This document shows positions 18,005 to 25,902 of a stretch of 62,819 nt of DNA, in pieces. Each line of letters starts with the position of its first letter. Positions within the stretch are counted from its first letter, which is position 1. This DNA is from Hyphomicrobiales bacterium. GTDB taxonomy: Bacteria > Pseudomonadota > Alphaproteobacteria > Rhizobiales > Devosiaceae. The stretch spans positions 1 to 62,819 of the forward strand of contig UCAU01000019.1 in assembly GCA_900470445.1 (NCBI GenBank), read 5' to 3'. The position numbers were made by a program, and so were the translations under genes. Below the pieces are notes generated by a model, which saw only the letters and a program-made list of their open reading frames with translations, had not been told where the DNA came from and made no database searches.

Positions 18005-18802
18005 TCAGGCGTGGCTGGCGGCATTGAGGAATTGTCTGAGGCGGGCCGATTTGGTGGCGCCGAATACCTGGTCGGGCGTGCCCTCTTCTTCGATCAGCCC
18101 CTGATGCAGAAAGATCACCCGGTCGGACACCGAGCGGGCAAATTCCATGTCATGGGTCACCAGCACCATGGTGCGGCCCTCATCGGCCAGAAGCTTGATG
18201 ACGCGCAGCACTTCCACCTCCAGCTCGGGATCGAGCGCGGACGTGGGTTCGTCAAACAGCATGACGCGGGGATTGATGCACAGCGCGCGGGCAATGGCGG
18301 CGCGCTGCTGCTGGCCACCCGAAAGCTGGCTGGGATAGTTCGATGCCTTGGCGCCGATCCCCACCTTGTCCAGCATGGCCAGCGCTTCGGCTTCGACCTC
18401 GGCGCGGGCGCGGCGCTGCACGATCAGCGGCGCCTCCATGACGTTTTCGAGGATCGTCATATGGGCCCAGAGATTGAACGACTGGAACACCATGCCCAGT
18501 TCGGAGCGGACGCGGCGGATCTGGTCTTCATTGCCGATATGGCGGCGCTTGCCGCTGCCGCGCAGCTCGATTTCCTCGCCATCGATGGCGACACTGCCCT
18601 GGTCGGGCACTTCGAGCATGTTGATGCAGCGCAGGAGCGTGGATTTACCGGAGCCGGACGAGCCGATCAGCGAAACGACTTCGCCTTCGCGGGCGGTGAA
18701 GGATATGCCCTTGAGAACTTCAAGGTCGCCGAAAGACTTGTGCAGGTCGTGAATGGCCACGACCGGCCACTTCTCAGCCCCTGCGGGCTTCGATTGTGCC
18801 AT
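18005..18802 (-). CDS. Polar amino-acid ABC transporter ATP-binding protein (HisP/GlnQ type)
   Basis: Energising subunit of 265 residues. Walker A is GSSGSGKST, the Q-loop MVFQSFNLW, signature LSGGQQQR, Walker [15 protein letters not shown], and the H-loop LVTHDMEFA. The Q-loop phrase [11 protein letters not shown] is characteristic of HisP-type ATPases. The start at 18802 follows AGGTGAGC; the frame is open upstream but the family begins near here. It heads a five-gene leftward operon: ATPase, binding protein, two permeases, deacylase. Confidence 0.93.
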   Translation of the reverse strand: MAQSKPAGAEKWPVVAIHDLHKSFGDLEVLKGISFTAREGEVVSLIGSSGSGKSTLLRCINMLEVPDQGSVAIDGEEIELRGSGKRRHIGNEDQIRRVRSELGMVFQSFNLWAHMTILENVMEAPLIVQRRARAEVEAEALAMLDKVGIGAKASNYPSQLSGGQQQRAAIARALCINPRVMLFDEPTSALDPELEVEVLRVIKLLADEGRTMVLVTHDMEFARSVSDRVIFLHQGLIEEEGTPDQVFGATKSARLRQFLNAASHA

Positions 18803-18943
18803 GCTCACCTGTTGCCCGCTTGGGCGGGTTTCCTGACTGGTGACTGCCTTATTATGAGGCGGGCAGTCTTGACCGCCTGCAACAAAAGCAGAAGTGCGGC
18901 AGATGGCAAGCGAAATGCGCAAGGACGCACAATTGTGCTGGGA

Positions 18944-19912
18944 TCAGACGGCGAATTGATCGGTGGGAACGCTGAGACGGTAGGAAACGTGGTCGGCATC
19001 GACGGTGAAGAGCGCTTCCCCGCCCACTGAGAGCGGCACGACATGTTCGAGCACCATGGTGCCGAAGCGGGCCGGCTCGCGGCCCTTGGCATGCTCGATG
19101 CCGGTTTCCTGCCATTCGATGACCAATTGGCGGTCGTCGGGTGACAGCTTGGCATCGATCCAGATGTGGCCGGCGCCGATATGGGCGAGGGCGCCGTGCA
19201 GGGCAGCATTGGCGGCAAGCTCGTGAATGGCCAGGCCAATGTGCAGCGCGGCATTGGGCCCGAGCACGGGATTTTCACCGGTCATGCGGGTCTTGCCCAA
19301 GGCCAGGGGGCCGATACGGGCGAGTTGGGACGTGACCAGCGATTGCAGATGAGTGCCGCGCCAATTGCTTTCGGTGACCAGATCCTGCGTGCTGGACAGG
19401 GCATGCAAGCGCCCGCGGAAACGGTCGAGAAATTGCTGGATGCTGGTGCTGTGCCGGGCGGTCTGCATGGCGACCGATTGCACGATGGCCAGCAGGTTCT
19501 TGGAGCGGTGGCTGACTTCGCGCAGCAGTTCGTTGACCGCAGCTTCCCGGCCGCGTTCTTCGGTGACGTCGGTCACGATGGTGGTGACGCCATCGGCGTC
19601 GGGCAATAATTGCGCTTGAAACTGCTTGCGGCGGATCGGATCGGACAGTTCGAACCCGACACGCTGGGATTGGCCGGAGCTGAGGCAGGCATCAAAGGCG
19701 GTGATGATCTGGCGGGCAAGCGGGAGGGCCAGAAAATCGGCCTCCCGGTATCCGACTACATCGCGGCCGGTCCACTCTTCGGGTAGGTTCTCGGCGAGGT
19801 CATAGGTATGATCGCGGCGCTGGTGCAGCACACTGATGCCGCGACCGTTCAACCCGGCCGAAAGCGCGCGCACCCACATTTGCAGCTGACGCTCGGTTGA
19901 TGCCGAAGACAT
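18944..19912 (-). CDS. HWE/HisKA_2-family sensor histidine kinase with PAS-like input
   Basis: A soluble 322-residue kinase. Residues 1-118 look like a PAS-type sensor ending in the linker IVTDVTEERGREAAVNELL. The dimerisation box REVSHRSKNLLAIVQSVAMQT contains phosphoacceptor His135, and the ATPase N box is HELAANAALHGAL, the pattern of HWE/HisKA_2 kinases. Kinases of this class feed PhyR in alphaproteobacteria, and phyR lies 1.2 kb away. The ATG at 19912 gives a sensible PAS start, though the frame continues to 19999 and the ribosome site is weak. No canonical EcfG promoter was seen before it. The input signal is unknown. Confidence 0.85.
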   Translation of the reverse strand: MSSASTERQLQMWVRALSAGLNGRGISVLHQRRDHTYDLAENLPEEWTGRDVVGYREADFLALPLARQIITAFDACLSSGQSQRVGFELSDPIRRKQFQAQLLPDADGVTTIVTDVTEERGREAAVNELLREVSHRSKNLLAIVQSVAMQTARHSTSIQQFLDRFRGRLHALSSTQDLVTESNWRGTHLQSLVTSQLARIGPLALGKTRMTGENPVLGPNAALHIGLAIHELAANAALHGALAHIGAGHIWIDAKLSPDDRQLVIEWQETGIEHAKGREPARFGTMVLEHVVPLSVGGEALFTVDADHVSYRLSVPTDQFAV

Positions 19913-19943
19913 AGGGATGGTCCTTGCATGGTCAGCGGGATGC

Positions 19944-19976
19944 AAAAGGCGGCTGCGCCGGAGCGGAGCCGCCTTT
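19944..19976 (-). terminator. Terminator after DUF1328 gene
   Basis: A perfect 10-base stem (19945-19954 with 19967-19976). Read leftward it ends in TTTT, 26 bases past the DUF1328 stop, so it separates that gene from the kinase. Confidence 0.8.
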
Positions 19977-20001
19977 GGGTTCAGCGTATCGGTCGTCATG
20001 G

Positions 20002-20166
20002 CTAGACCCGGCGGATCAGGCCAATAACGAGCGAGATAACGAGGAAGGCCAGGAACAGGAAGAACAGAATCTGGGCGATGCCGGCCGAGGCGCCGGCAAT
20101 GCCGCCAAAGCCGAGAACGCCGGCAATCAGGGCGATGACGAAGAAGACAAGGGCATAGTAGAGCAT
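20002..20166 (-). CDS. DUF1328 small membrane protein
   Basis: A 54-residue protein with two transmembrane helices and the family pattern [25 protein letters not shown] with a basic C-terminal IRRV. DUF1328 (YtjA-like) proteins are short inner-membrane proteins, often stress-induced, without known biochemical function. AGGAGAG lies six bases before the ATG. The sequence GGAAC-N17-CGTT just upstream (20198-20223, minus strand) fits the EcfG consensus, so it is probably a general stress response gene. It is separately terminated on its left. Confidence 0.88.
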   Translation of the reverse strand: MLYYALVFFVIALIAGVLGFGGIAGASAGIAQILFFLFLAFLVISLVIGLIRRV

Positions 20167-20197
20167 GAGAACTCTCCTCTGATTAGCTTGTCAAAAC

Positions 20198-20223
20198 AAC
20201 GTGCAGGCCGGTGAAGCGGTTCC
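20198..20223 (-). promoter_or_regulatory. EcfG-type promoter for DUF1328 gene
   Basis: Minus-strand GGAAC at 20223-20219 and CGTT at 20201-20198, separated by 17 bases, ending 31 bases before the DUF1328 ATG. Confidence 0.7.
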
Positions 20224-20235
20224 GATGGCGCAAAT

Positions 20236-20261
20236 AAAAAGGCCGGGAAAACCCGGCCTTT
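20236..20261 (-). terminator. Rho-independent terminator after phyR
   Basis: A perfect 10-base stem (20238-20247 with 20252-20261) with a four-base loop. Read leftward it is followed by TTTTTATTT. It lies about 32 bases past the phyR stop, just before the DUF1328 promoter. Confidence 0.9.
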
Positions 20262-20292
20262 AGCAGATATCGCCATGACGAAACGCCGTGTC

Positions 20293-21087
20293 TCACGCCG
20301 CGGCGCGGGAGCCCTCATCAAAGAACAGCGCCTGGCTGATCAGGGCCTTGACCATGTCCGGATTGAAGGGCTTGGTGACGAGGAATGTCGGCTCCGGGCG
20401 TTCCCCGGTCAGCAGCCGTTCGGGGAAGGCGGTGATGAAAATCACCGGCACCGAATGGGTATTGAGAATGTCGTTGACCGCATCGATCCCCGAACTGCCA
20501 TCGGCCAATTGGATATCGGCCAGGATCATGCGGGGATGGGTCTGGTTGAACAGGTTGACCGCTTCCTTATGGGTGCGGGCGACGCTGACCACCTTGTGGC
20601 CCAAGCTCTCCACCAATTGCTCGATATCCATGGCAATGAGCGGCTCGTCCTCGATGATCATGATCTCGGTCGCGACCTGGCGAGAAATATCGACCGAGGC
20701 CTCGTCGAGCAGATCGGCGAACTTGCTGTCGCTGACACCCAGAATTTCGGCGGCCTGGGCATGGGTAAAGCCCTCGACGGCCACCAGCAGGAAGGCCTGG
20801 CGCGGCTTGGGGCCGAGATTGGCGAGGTTGCGCGCCGCGCGTTTTTCCCAGGCAAAGCTGGACGCCGGCTCGGGCACGGGAATAGCTGAGGACGAGAAGA
20901 GGGCAGAGAACAACTTATAGAGTGCGATACGATCGCTGGACGCTTCGGGAAACAGAGAAATGTCGGCGATGAGAGCTTCGAGAGTTGCCGCTACATAGGC
21001 GTCTCCGGATGTCTGCGATCCGGTTACGGCGCGGGAAAACCGCCGCAGATACGGCAAATGCGGAGCAATCCGCGTGGACAAAGTCAT
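20293..21087 (-). CDS. phyR: General stress response anti-anti-sigma factor PhyR
   Basis: A 264-residue response regulator with the reversed PhyR layout: an N-terminal sigma-like domain (about 1-135, including FLLVAVEGFTHAQAAEILG that mimics sigma region 4) and a C-terminal receiver (about 140-260) with acidic Glu146-Asp147, phosphoacceptor Asp191 in MILADIQLADG and the Lys of TKPF. When phosphorylated, PhyR binds NepR and frees EcfG. GGGAG precedes the ATG at 21087. The gene is divergent from nepR-ecfG, has its own GGAAC-N16-CGTT promoter and a strong terminator, so it is probably autoregulated through EcfG. Confidence 0.96.
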   Translation of the reverse strand: MTLSTRIAPHLPYLRRFSRAVTGSQTSGDAYVAATLEALIADISLFPEASSDRIALYKLFSALFSSSAIPVPEPASSFAWEKRAARNLANLGPKPRQAFLLVAVEGFTHAQAAEILGVSDSKFADLLDEASVDISRQVATEIMIIEDEPLIAMDIEQLVESLGHKVVSVARTHKEAVNLFNQTHPRMILADIQLADGSSGIDAVNDILNTHSVPVIFITAFPERLLTGERPEPTFLVTKPFNPDMVKALISQALFFDEGSRAAA

Positions 21088-21133
21088 ATAAGAACTCCCA
21101 ATGACGCTTAGATCGTGGACCCACGAAACCCTT

Positions 21134-21159
21134 AAACGGGTGGAGAATGCAAAAGTTCC
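21134..21159 (-). promoter_or_regulatory. EcfG-type promoter for phyR
   Basis: Minus-strand GGAAC (21159-21155) and CGTTT (21138-21134) with 16 bases between, 47 bases before the phyR ATG. The GGAAC forms one arm of a perfect 8-base inverted repeat, AAAGTTCC / GGAACTTT (21152-21159 and 21168-21175), whose other arm offers a plus-strand GGAAC towards nepR. Confidence 0.75.
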
Positions 21160-21233
21160 GCCGGTGTGGAACTTTTTGAGCGGTTGCACATTTAGCTCGC
21201 CAAAGGGCCAACTTGGACGGCAAAGACATAGGC

Positions 21234-21455
21234 ATGATAAAGGACAAACTGGTGACCCAGCAACGTATGCGAACGCAGACGGGGCGGGCAGATGATGGGC
21301 TGGGTCCAAATTCGGACATCGGCGCGCGTTTGCGTGCACTCTATGGGGCCGTGCAGGACGAAGGCGTTCCCGACCAACTTCTCGATTTGTTGGAAAAGCT
21401 CGATAGCGCCGAACAAGCGCAAAAGGCCAAGACCGCCTCTCGTGACGGGGAGTAA
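21234..21455 (+). CDS. nepR: Anti-sigma factor NepR
   Basis: A small protein of 73 residues (80 if the TTG at 21213 is used) with the NepR core GPNSDIGARLRALYGAVQDEGVPDQLLDLLEKLDSAE in its second half: two amphipathic helices that hold EcfG or, in stress, the sigma-like domain of phosphorylated PhyR. The Shine-Dalgarno is weak at both candidate starts; the ATG at 21234 is preferred. ecfG begins four bases after the stop, so anti-sigma and sigma are made together, as usual for this locus. Confidence 0.93.
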   Translation: MIKDKLVTQQRMRTQTGRADDGLGPNSDIGARLRALYGAVQDEGVPDQLLDLLEKLDSAEQAQKAKTASRDGE

Positions 21456-21459
21456 CGGC

Positions 21460-22014
21460 ATGACCGCCGAACCGACCTCGTTCAAGCGCGAGATGCTTGC
21501 CACATTGCCCAGCCTGCGCGCCTTTGCGGTCTCCCTGACCGGCAAGCACGACAAGGCGGACGATCTGGTGCAGGACACCGTCATGAAGGCCTGGGCCAAG
21601 CAGTCCAGCTTCGAGATGGGCACCAATATCAAGGCCTGGCTTTTCACCATCCTGCGCAACGAATTCTATAGCCAGATGCGCAAGCGTGGCCGCGAAGTGC
21701 AGGATAGCGATGGCGCCTTCACCGAACGGCTTTCCGTGCATCCATCGCAATATGGCTCGATGGACATGCAGGACTTCAAAAAGGCCCTGGCCCAATTGCC
21801 CGACGATCAGCGCGAAGCGGTGATCCTGATCGGGGCCTCCGGATTTTCCTATGAGGAAGCCGCCGAGATCTGCGATTGCGCCATCGGCACGATGAAGAGC
21901 CGCGTCAGCCGTGCCCGCACGCGTCTGCAGGATATCCTCAAGATATCCGGCGAAGCCGATTACGGTCCCGATGCCGTCTCGGCACAGGTGACCACGCACA
22001 ACCACTCGTTCTAA
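21460..22014 (+). CDS. ecfG: General stress response ECF sigma factor EcfG (ECF15)
   Basis: A 184-residue sigma factor. Region 2 covers about 12-85 (DLVQDTVMKAWAKQSSFEMGTNIKAWLFTILRN), and region 4 about 108-160 (LPDDQREAVILIGASGFSYEEAAEICDCAIGTMKSRVSRAR), the EcfG/ECF15 pattern. It directs RNA polymerase to GGAAC-N16/17-CGTT promoters, several of which occur in the next 7 kb. GGGGAG lies seven bases before the ATG. Its stop overlaps by four bases the stop of the convergent receiver gene. Confidence 0.96.
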   Translation: MTAEPTSFKREMLATLPSLRAFAVSLTGKHDKADDLVQDTVMKAWAKQSSFEMGTNIKAWLFTILRNEFYSQMRKRGREVQDSDGAFTERLSVHPSQYGSMDMQDFKKALAQLPDDQREAVILIGASGFSYEEAAEICDCAIGTMKSRVSRARTRLQDILKISGEADYGPDAVSAQVTTHNHSF

Positions 22015-22379
22015 GCCGATTGGGTGAGCGCCAGCGTGATGGCGCTCACCAGGTCAGCCTCGGGAAATGGCTTGACCAGGATGGGCGCTCCGGGCGCATC
22101 CGCCAGGCCGGCATGCAGTGCGTGATCTGCAGTGGTGATGATCAGGCGGATGCCGGCGGCGGTGAGACCACGCAGCAATTCGATACTGTCGGGTTGATCG
22201 GCACGGAATTCGACAATAGCCAGATGATAGTCCGGCCAGCGCTCGCGCAGCGACAAGGCCTCAGCCACGCTACGGGCACAGACGCATTGGCCGGCATTGC
22301 GGTCTTCCAGCACGCGCTGAATATCGAGTGCGATGAGAAATTCTTCCTCGACGATGAGGACCGTCTGTCCGGTGAGCAT
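22011..22379 (-). CDS. Receiver-like protein with Glu in place of phospho-Asp
   Basis: A 122-residue stand-alone receiver fold (LIVEEEFLIALDIQRVLED at the start, Thr82/Thr83, Lys103 in ILVKPF). The phosphoacceptor position reads HLAIVEF, so Glu57 replaces the usual Asp, and the acidic pocket is Glu-Glu-Glu. It is therefore unlikely to take up phosphate and may be locked in an active-like state or serve as a binding decoy. Placed within the stress island between ecfG and the Crp/Fnr gene, it might compete with PhyR or with SdrG-like receivers for HWE kinases; that is inference. No EcfG promoter was found upstream. Confidence 0.8.
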   Translation of the reverse strand: MLTGQTVLIVEEEFLIALDIQRVLEDRNAGQCVCARSVAEALSLRERWPDYHLAIVEFRADQPDSIELLRGLTAAGIRLIITTADHALHAGLADAPGAPILVKPFPEADLVSAITLALTQSA

Positions 22380-22452
22380 TGGCCTGTCCGTAACGCTAAA
22401 GCCACCACATGCGGCCAGGCGTTTTCACTGTCATTTAAATTTGACATGTCGC

Positions 22453-22477
22453 GGAACGGCCACTTGCTGGTATCGTT
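22453..22477 (+). promoter_or_regulatory. EcfG-type promoter for Crp/Fnr gene
   Basis: Plus-strand GGAAC (22453-22457), 16 bases, CGTT (22474-22477): an exact match to the EcfG consensus, 41-74 bases before the candidate starts of the Crp/Fnr regulator gene. Confidence 0.75.
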
Positions 22478-22517
22478 GTTTGTGGCAGCGTCGCTACCTT
22501 CCCCTTAATGGTGCCAA

Positions 22518-23273
22518 TTGAGTCTTGTTCTTACCGGGTCCGCCCGCAGCGTGTCGTGTGAGCACTGCCCGCTGCATGCGATGCCGCAGTTCCGCGCGTT
22601 CACGCCTGAGGAACTCAAATTCATCGCATCGTTCAAAATCGGCGAACTGAATGCGGAAACCGGCACGGTGGTGCTGCAGGAGGGTGCCCACAATGCCCAT
22701 CTTTATACACTGCTGTCGGGTTGGGCCTTTCGCTACAAGACCCTGGAAGATGGCAGGCGCCAGATCCTGAATTATATGCTGCCGGGAGATTTGCTGGGCC
22801 TGCAGGGCTCGGTGATCGGGGACATGGAGCATTCGGTCGAGGCGCTATCGCCAGTGGTGCTCTGCGTGTTCCGGCGGGACAAGCTGGACGAACTGTTCCG
22901 CAATCATCCGGGACTAGGCTTCGATATTGCCTGGCTCGCCTCGCGCGAGGAGCGCATGCTGGACGAGCACTTGCTGAGCATTGGCCGGCGCAGCGCATTG
23001 GAGCGCGCAGCGTACCTCCTGGCATTCCTGCATAAGCGGGCCGAAGCGGTGCAAGCCAGCAAGGGTGAGCCCATCGTGCTGCCGATCTCGCAATTGCATG
23101 TGGCCGACACGCTGGGCCTGTCGATCGTGCACACCAACAAGACCTTGCGCAAACTGGCCGATCGCGGGCTGATCCGCTGGCTGGACCGGACTTGTCGAGT
23201 GCTCGATGTGGCAGGGCTGATGGAGCTTGCCGGGTGGGAGGGACCCTCCGAACGCCGCCGGCCATTGATCTGA
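22518..23273 (+). CDS. Crp/Fnr family transcriptional regulator
   Basis: A 251-residue regulator with an N-terminal cyclic-nucleotide-binding beta barrel (about 30-145) and a C-terminal winged helix (about 165-245; LPISQLHVADTLGLSIVHTNKTLRKLADRGLI is the recognition region). Near the N-terminus it has CEHCPLHAMPQF, with two Cys, not the four-Cys iron-sulfur cluster of Fnr, so oxygen sensing is uncertain. It resembles the many Fnr-like regulators of rhizobia. The start is unclear: TTG at 22518 or GTG at 22551, neither with a good ribosome site. An EcfG promoter lies directly upstream, so it would extend the stress response to a second tier. Confidence 0.87.
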   Translation: MSLVLTGSARSVSCEHCPLHAMPQFRAFTPEELKFIASFKIGELNAETGTVVLQEGAHNAHLYTLLSGWAFRYKTLEDGRRQILNYMLPGDLLGLQGSVIGDMEHSVEALSPVVLCVFRRDKLDELFRNHPGLGFDIAWLASREERMLDEHLLSIGRRSALERAAYLLAFLHKRAEAVQASKGEPIVLPISQLHVADTLGLSIVHTNKTLRKLADRGLIRWLDRTCRVLDVAGLMELAGWEGPSERRRPLI

Positions 23274-23373
23274 TGGCCATGGCCGCAAAACCGCCATCGC
23301 CATGGTGCATGGCTCAGCTCACGATTCTTCCAGAGGGGCGCGGCCGTCCTGAGCTTTCCGCTGGACTGCCGGG

Positions 23374-24777
23374 ATGATGATGGCCGACGCACGCAATCAG
23401 GAACGCGACACCAAGCCGCCGCGCCGGGCGAGGCCCAGGCTTGCCGTGCTGGCATCATTGGCACTGGTCGTGCTTGCAGCGGCTGCGGCGCTTATCATGA
23501 CGGCGGGCATTGATCGGCAATTGGTCGATGTCACCCAGACCTATGAGGTGCGCAACCAGGCGCGCGAGCTGACGATTGCGGTGACCGAGGCGGAAAGCGG
23601 TCAGCGCGGTTTTATGCTGACGCAGGACCAGAAATATCTCGAGCCTTATCGGCGCGCGGTGGCCGGCATCGACACGCGGATCAAGACGCTGGTTGCCATT
23701 ACGGCCGCGGACCCAAGGCAGGCCGACCGGGTGGCAGCGATCTCGGATTCGATCTCCATCAAACTGGCCGAGATGGCGCGGACGGTTGATCTGATCCAAT
23801 CGGGCCGTCCGGGTGAGGCGCAGACGCTGATCGAAAGCGGAATGGGCGCGCGGCTGATGGACGAATTGCGCAGCGGGCTCGAACAATTCATCGGCGAGGA
23901 AAATGCCAAGCTGCTGGAGCGCAACAAGGGCATCGATCTGTCGCGCCGTGCTTTGGTCGTGGCGATCATCGTGGCGCTGGCGGGGGCCGCGATCCTTTCC
24001 TATTCACTGTTGTCGCGCACCCAGCGCCAAGTCAGCGCGCTGGCCGAAAGCCGGACGCAATTGCTGACGCAGAACGAGGCGTTGGAAGCTCAGGTGCGGG
24101 AGCGCACCCAGGCCATCGAGGAAGCGCGCGAGCACGCCGAACATGAGCGCCAGCGCGTCGAGGCCCTGTTGCGCGATACCAATCACCGGGTGGGCAATTC
24201 GCTGGCGACCGTTTCGTCCTTGCTCGGACTGCAGCTCATGCGCACCGACTCGGATGAGGTGCGCGAGGCGCTGGAAGCCGCGCGGGCGAGGGTGCATGCG
24301 GTGGCCTCGGCTCATCGGCGGCTACGGCTGGGGGACGATCTGGAAACTGTCAGCGCGGCGGAATTCCTGAGCGCGGTGCTGGACGATCTGCACGACACCG
24401 CCACCACGGCCAAGGCGGTGACGCTCAAGGGCGACTTTGCCCCGGTGGAGATTGGCGCACGTGACGCCACAACGATCGGCATCCTGGTGGGCGAACTGGT
24501 GACCAATGCGCTCAAGCACGCGTTTCCAGATGGCAGGCAGGGCCATATCGCGGTGAGCTTCAAGCGCGACGCGGCCAATGTGCCGACGCTGCGGGTGGCC
24601 GATGACGGGGTGGGCATGGCGCCCGAGCGAACGCCTGGAGAGGGCGGTCTCGGCTCGGTGATCGTCAAGCAATTGGCCAATCAGTTCGACGGCAAACCGC
24701 ACTATGAACGGGGCCCTAATGGCGGCATTGTGGTGACGGTGCCGCTGCCCGGCGTCGAGAGGGCGGCCGCCAGCTAA
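23374..24777 (+). CDS. CHASE3-domain HWE/HisKA_2 sensor histidine kinase
   Basis: A 467-residue membrane kinase. One helix (about 25-45), a periplasmic CHASE3 domain (about 50-190; YEVRNQARELTIAVTEAESGQRGFML), a second helix (about 193-213), a coiled coil (215-262), then HisKA_2 with His271 (LLRDTNHRVGNSLATVSSLLG) and a HATPase domain with N box GELVTNALKHAF and G box VADDGVGMAPE. Such kinases act on PhyR or on SdrG-type receivers. The start has three consecutive ATGs at 23374, 23377 and 23380. It is followed 25 bases later by a lipid-kinase-family gene, probably co-transcribed. Confidence 0.9.
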   Translation: MMMADARNQERDTKPPRRARPRLAVLASLALVVLAAAAALIMTAGIDRQLVDVTQTYEVRNQARELTIAVTEAESGQRGFMLTQDQKYLEPYRRAVAGIDTRIKTLVAITAADPRQADRVAAISDSISIKLAEMARTVDLIQSGRPGEAQTLIESGMGARLMDELRSGLEQFIGEENAKLLERNKGIDLSRRALVVAIIVALAGAAILSYSLLSRTQRQVSALAESRTQLLTQNEALEAQVRERTQAIEEAREHAEHERQRVEALLRDTNHRVGNSLATVSSLLGLQLMRTDSDEVREALEAARARVHAVASAHRRLRLGDDLETVSAAEFLSAVLDDLHDTATTAKAVTLKGDFAPVEIGARDATTIGILVGELVTNALKHAFPDGRQGHIAVSFKRDAANVPTLRVADDGVGMAPERTPGEGGLGSVIVKQLANQFDGKPHYERGPNGGIVVTVPLPGVERAAAS

Positions 24778-24802
24778 TGCCAGTCCCGCCCCGGAGATCG
24801 CC

Positions 24803-25720
24803 ATGCGTATCGTAGCAATCCTCAACCGCGATGGCGGTACGCTGCGGACGATGGATCTGGAGGCTTTTGGCAAACAGGCGGTGGAGATTTTCAGCCGGAA
24901 CGGTCATGCGCTCGAATGCCGGATTGTGGCTGGGCGCAATGTCGAAACCGAGCTGCGCCGTGTCGCGGACACCAGGGGCATCGATGTCGTGCTCGCAGCC
25001 GGCGGCGACGGCACGATTTCGACGGCGGCAGGGATCGCCTTTGAAAGCGGAATGCCACTGGCGGTATTGCCGGCCGGTACGATGAACCTTTTCGCCCGGG
25101 CACTGCAATTGCCGCTGGATTTGACTGCGGCTATGGAAGCCGTTGCTGCCGGCGAGATTGGCGCGGTGGATATCGCCACGGCCAATGGGCGGGCTTTCGT
25201 GCATCAGTTCGGCGTCGGCGTGCATGCCAGGCTGGTGCGCATTCGCGAGCGGATGACCTATCGTAGCCGCATCGGCAAGATGCTGGCGAGCCTGCGCGCC
25301 ATCGCCGAGGCCGCGGTGCGGCCGCCCCAATTCGAGGCGGAAATCCATACGAGGAATGGCCGCGAGCGCCTGCGAGTCTCGGGCATCGCGGTTTCCAACA
25401 ATCCGTTGGGCGATGGGCATATCCCCCATGCCGACCGGCTGGATGCGGGCTTGCTGGGCGTCTATATGGCCGCGCCGATCTCCACCTGGGCGCTGATCCG
25501 GCTAGCTGTGGATGTGCTGCTGGGCAAGTGGCGGACCAGCGACGCGGTCACCGAGCAGGAGGTCGAACAGGTGACGCTGAGTTTTCCCCGGCGCAAGCAC
25601 AATGCCCATGCGGTAATTGATGGCGAATTGATCAAGTTGGCGCCTTCGGTCACGCTCAAGGTGCATCCGGGCGCGCTCAAGGTATTGCTGCCCAGGCCCA
25701 CGCAAGCGGGCGCCGGCTGA
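24803..25720 (+). CDS. Diacylglycerol kinase catalytic-domain (DagK/YegS family) protein
   Basis: A 305-residue soluble kinase of the DAGK_cat family, which phosphorylates diacylglycerol or sphingoid lipids with ATP. The nucleotide motif is AAGGDGTIST (GGDGT at 67-71) and the second is LPAGTMNLFARAL (90-98), where most members have GTxNDFA. The C-terminal half is the usual beta-rich lobe ending in DGELIKLAPSVTLKV. GGAGA precedes the ATG. It is downstream of the CHASE3 kinase and in the stress island, which would fit a role in envelope-lipid adjustment under stress. Substrate not determined. Confidence 0.88.
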   Translation: MRIVAILNRDGGTLRTMDLEAFGKQAVEIFSRNGHALECRIVAGRNVETELRRVADTRGIDVVLAAGGDGTISTAAGIAFESGMPLAVLPAGTMNLFARALQLPLDLTAAMEAVAAGEIGAVDIATANGRAFVHQFGVGVHARLVRIRERMTYRSRIGKMLASLRAIAEAAVRPPQFEAEIHTRNGRERLRVSGIAVSNNPLGDGHIPHADRLDAGLLGVYMAAPISTWALIRLAVDVLLGKWRTSDAVTEQEVEQVTLSFPRRKHNAHAVIDGELIKLAPSVTLKVHPGALKVLLPRPTQAGAG

Positions 25721-25735
25721 TTTTTTTCCGGCTTG

Positions 25736-25760
25736 GGAACCATATTGCTTGACCCGAGTT
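25736..25760 (+). promoter_or_regulatory. EcfG-like promoter for GAF-PAS kinase
   Basis: GGAAC at 25736-25740 and AGTT at 25757-25760, separated by 16 bases; the first base of the -10 differs from the usual C. It is about 140 bases before the GTG start chosen for the kinase. Confidence 0.55.
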
Positions 25761-25902
25761 TAACGGCATCGGGCCTAGCTTTGCCCCTGGTTTGACAGAA
25801 GTCAGGTCGCAGTCAGGCTCGAGTCCGCAAGGCTTCCGGTTCTCCGTTTGCGTCTTGCTCTGGTTTGAATGCGCATTTGTCGCGGAAGCGTCAGGACGAA
25901 AA

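Noticed and set aside
21168..21190. EcfG promoter towards nepR
   Set aside because: GGAAC is present on the plus strand, but nothing like CGTT stands 16-17 bases downstream; a GGTT at 10 bases is too close.
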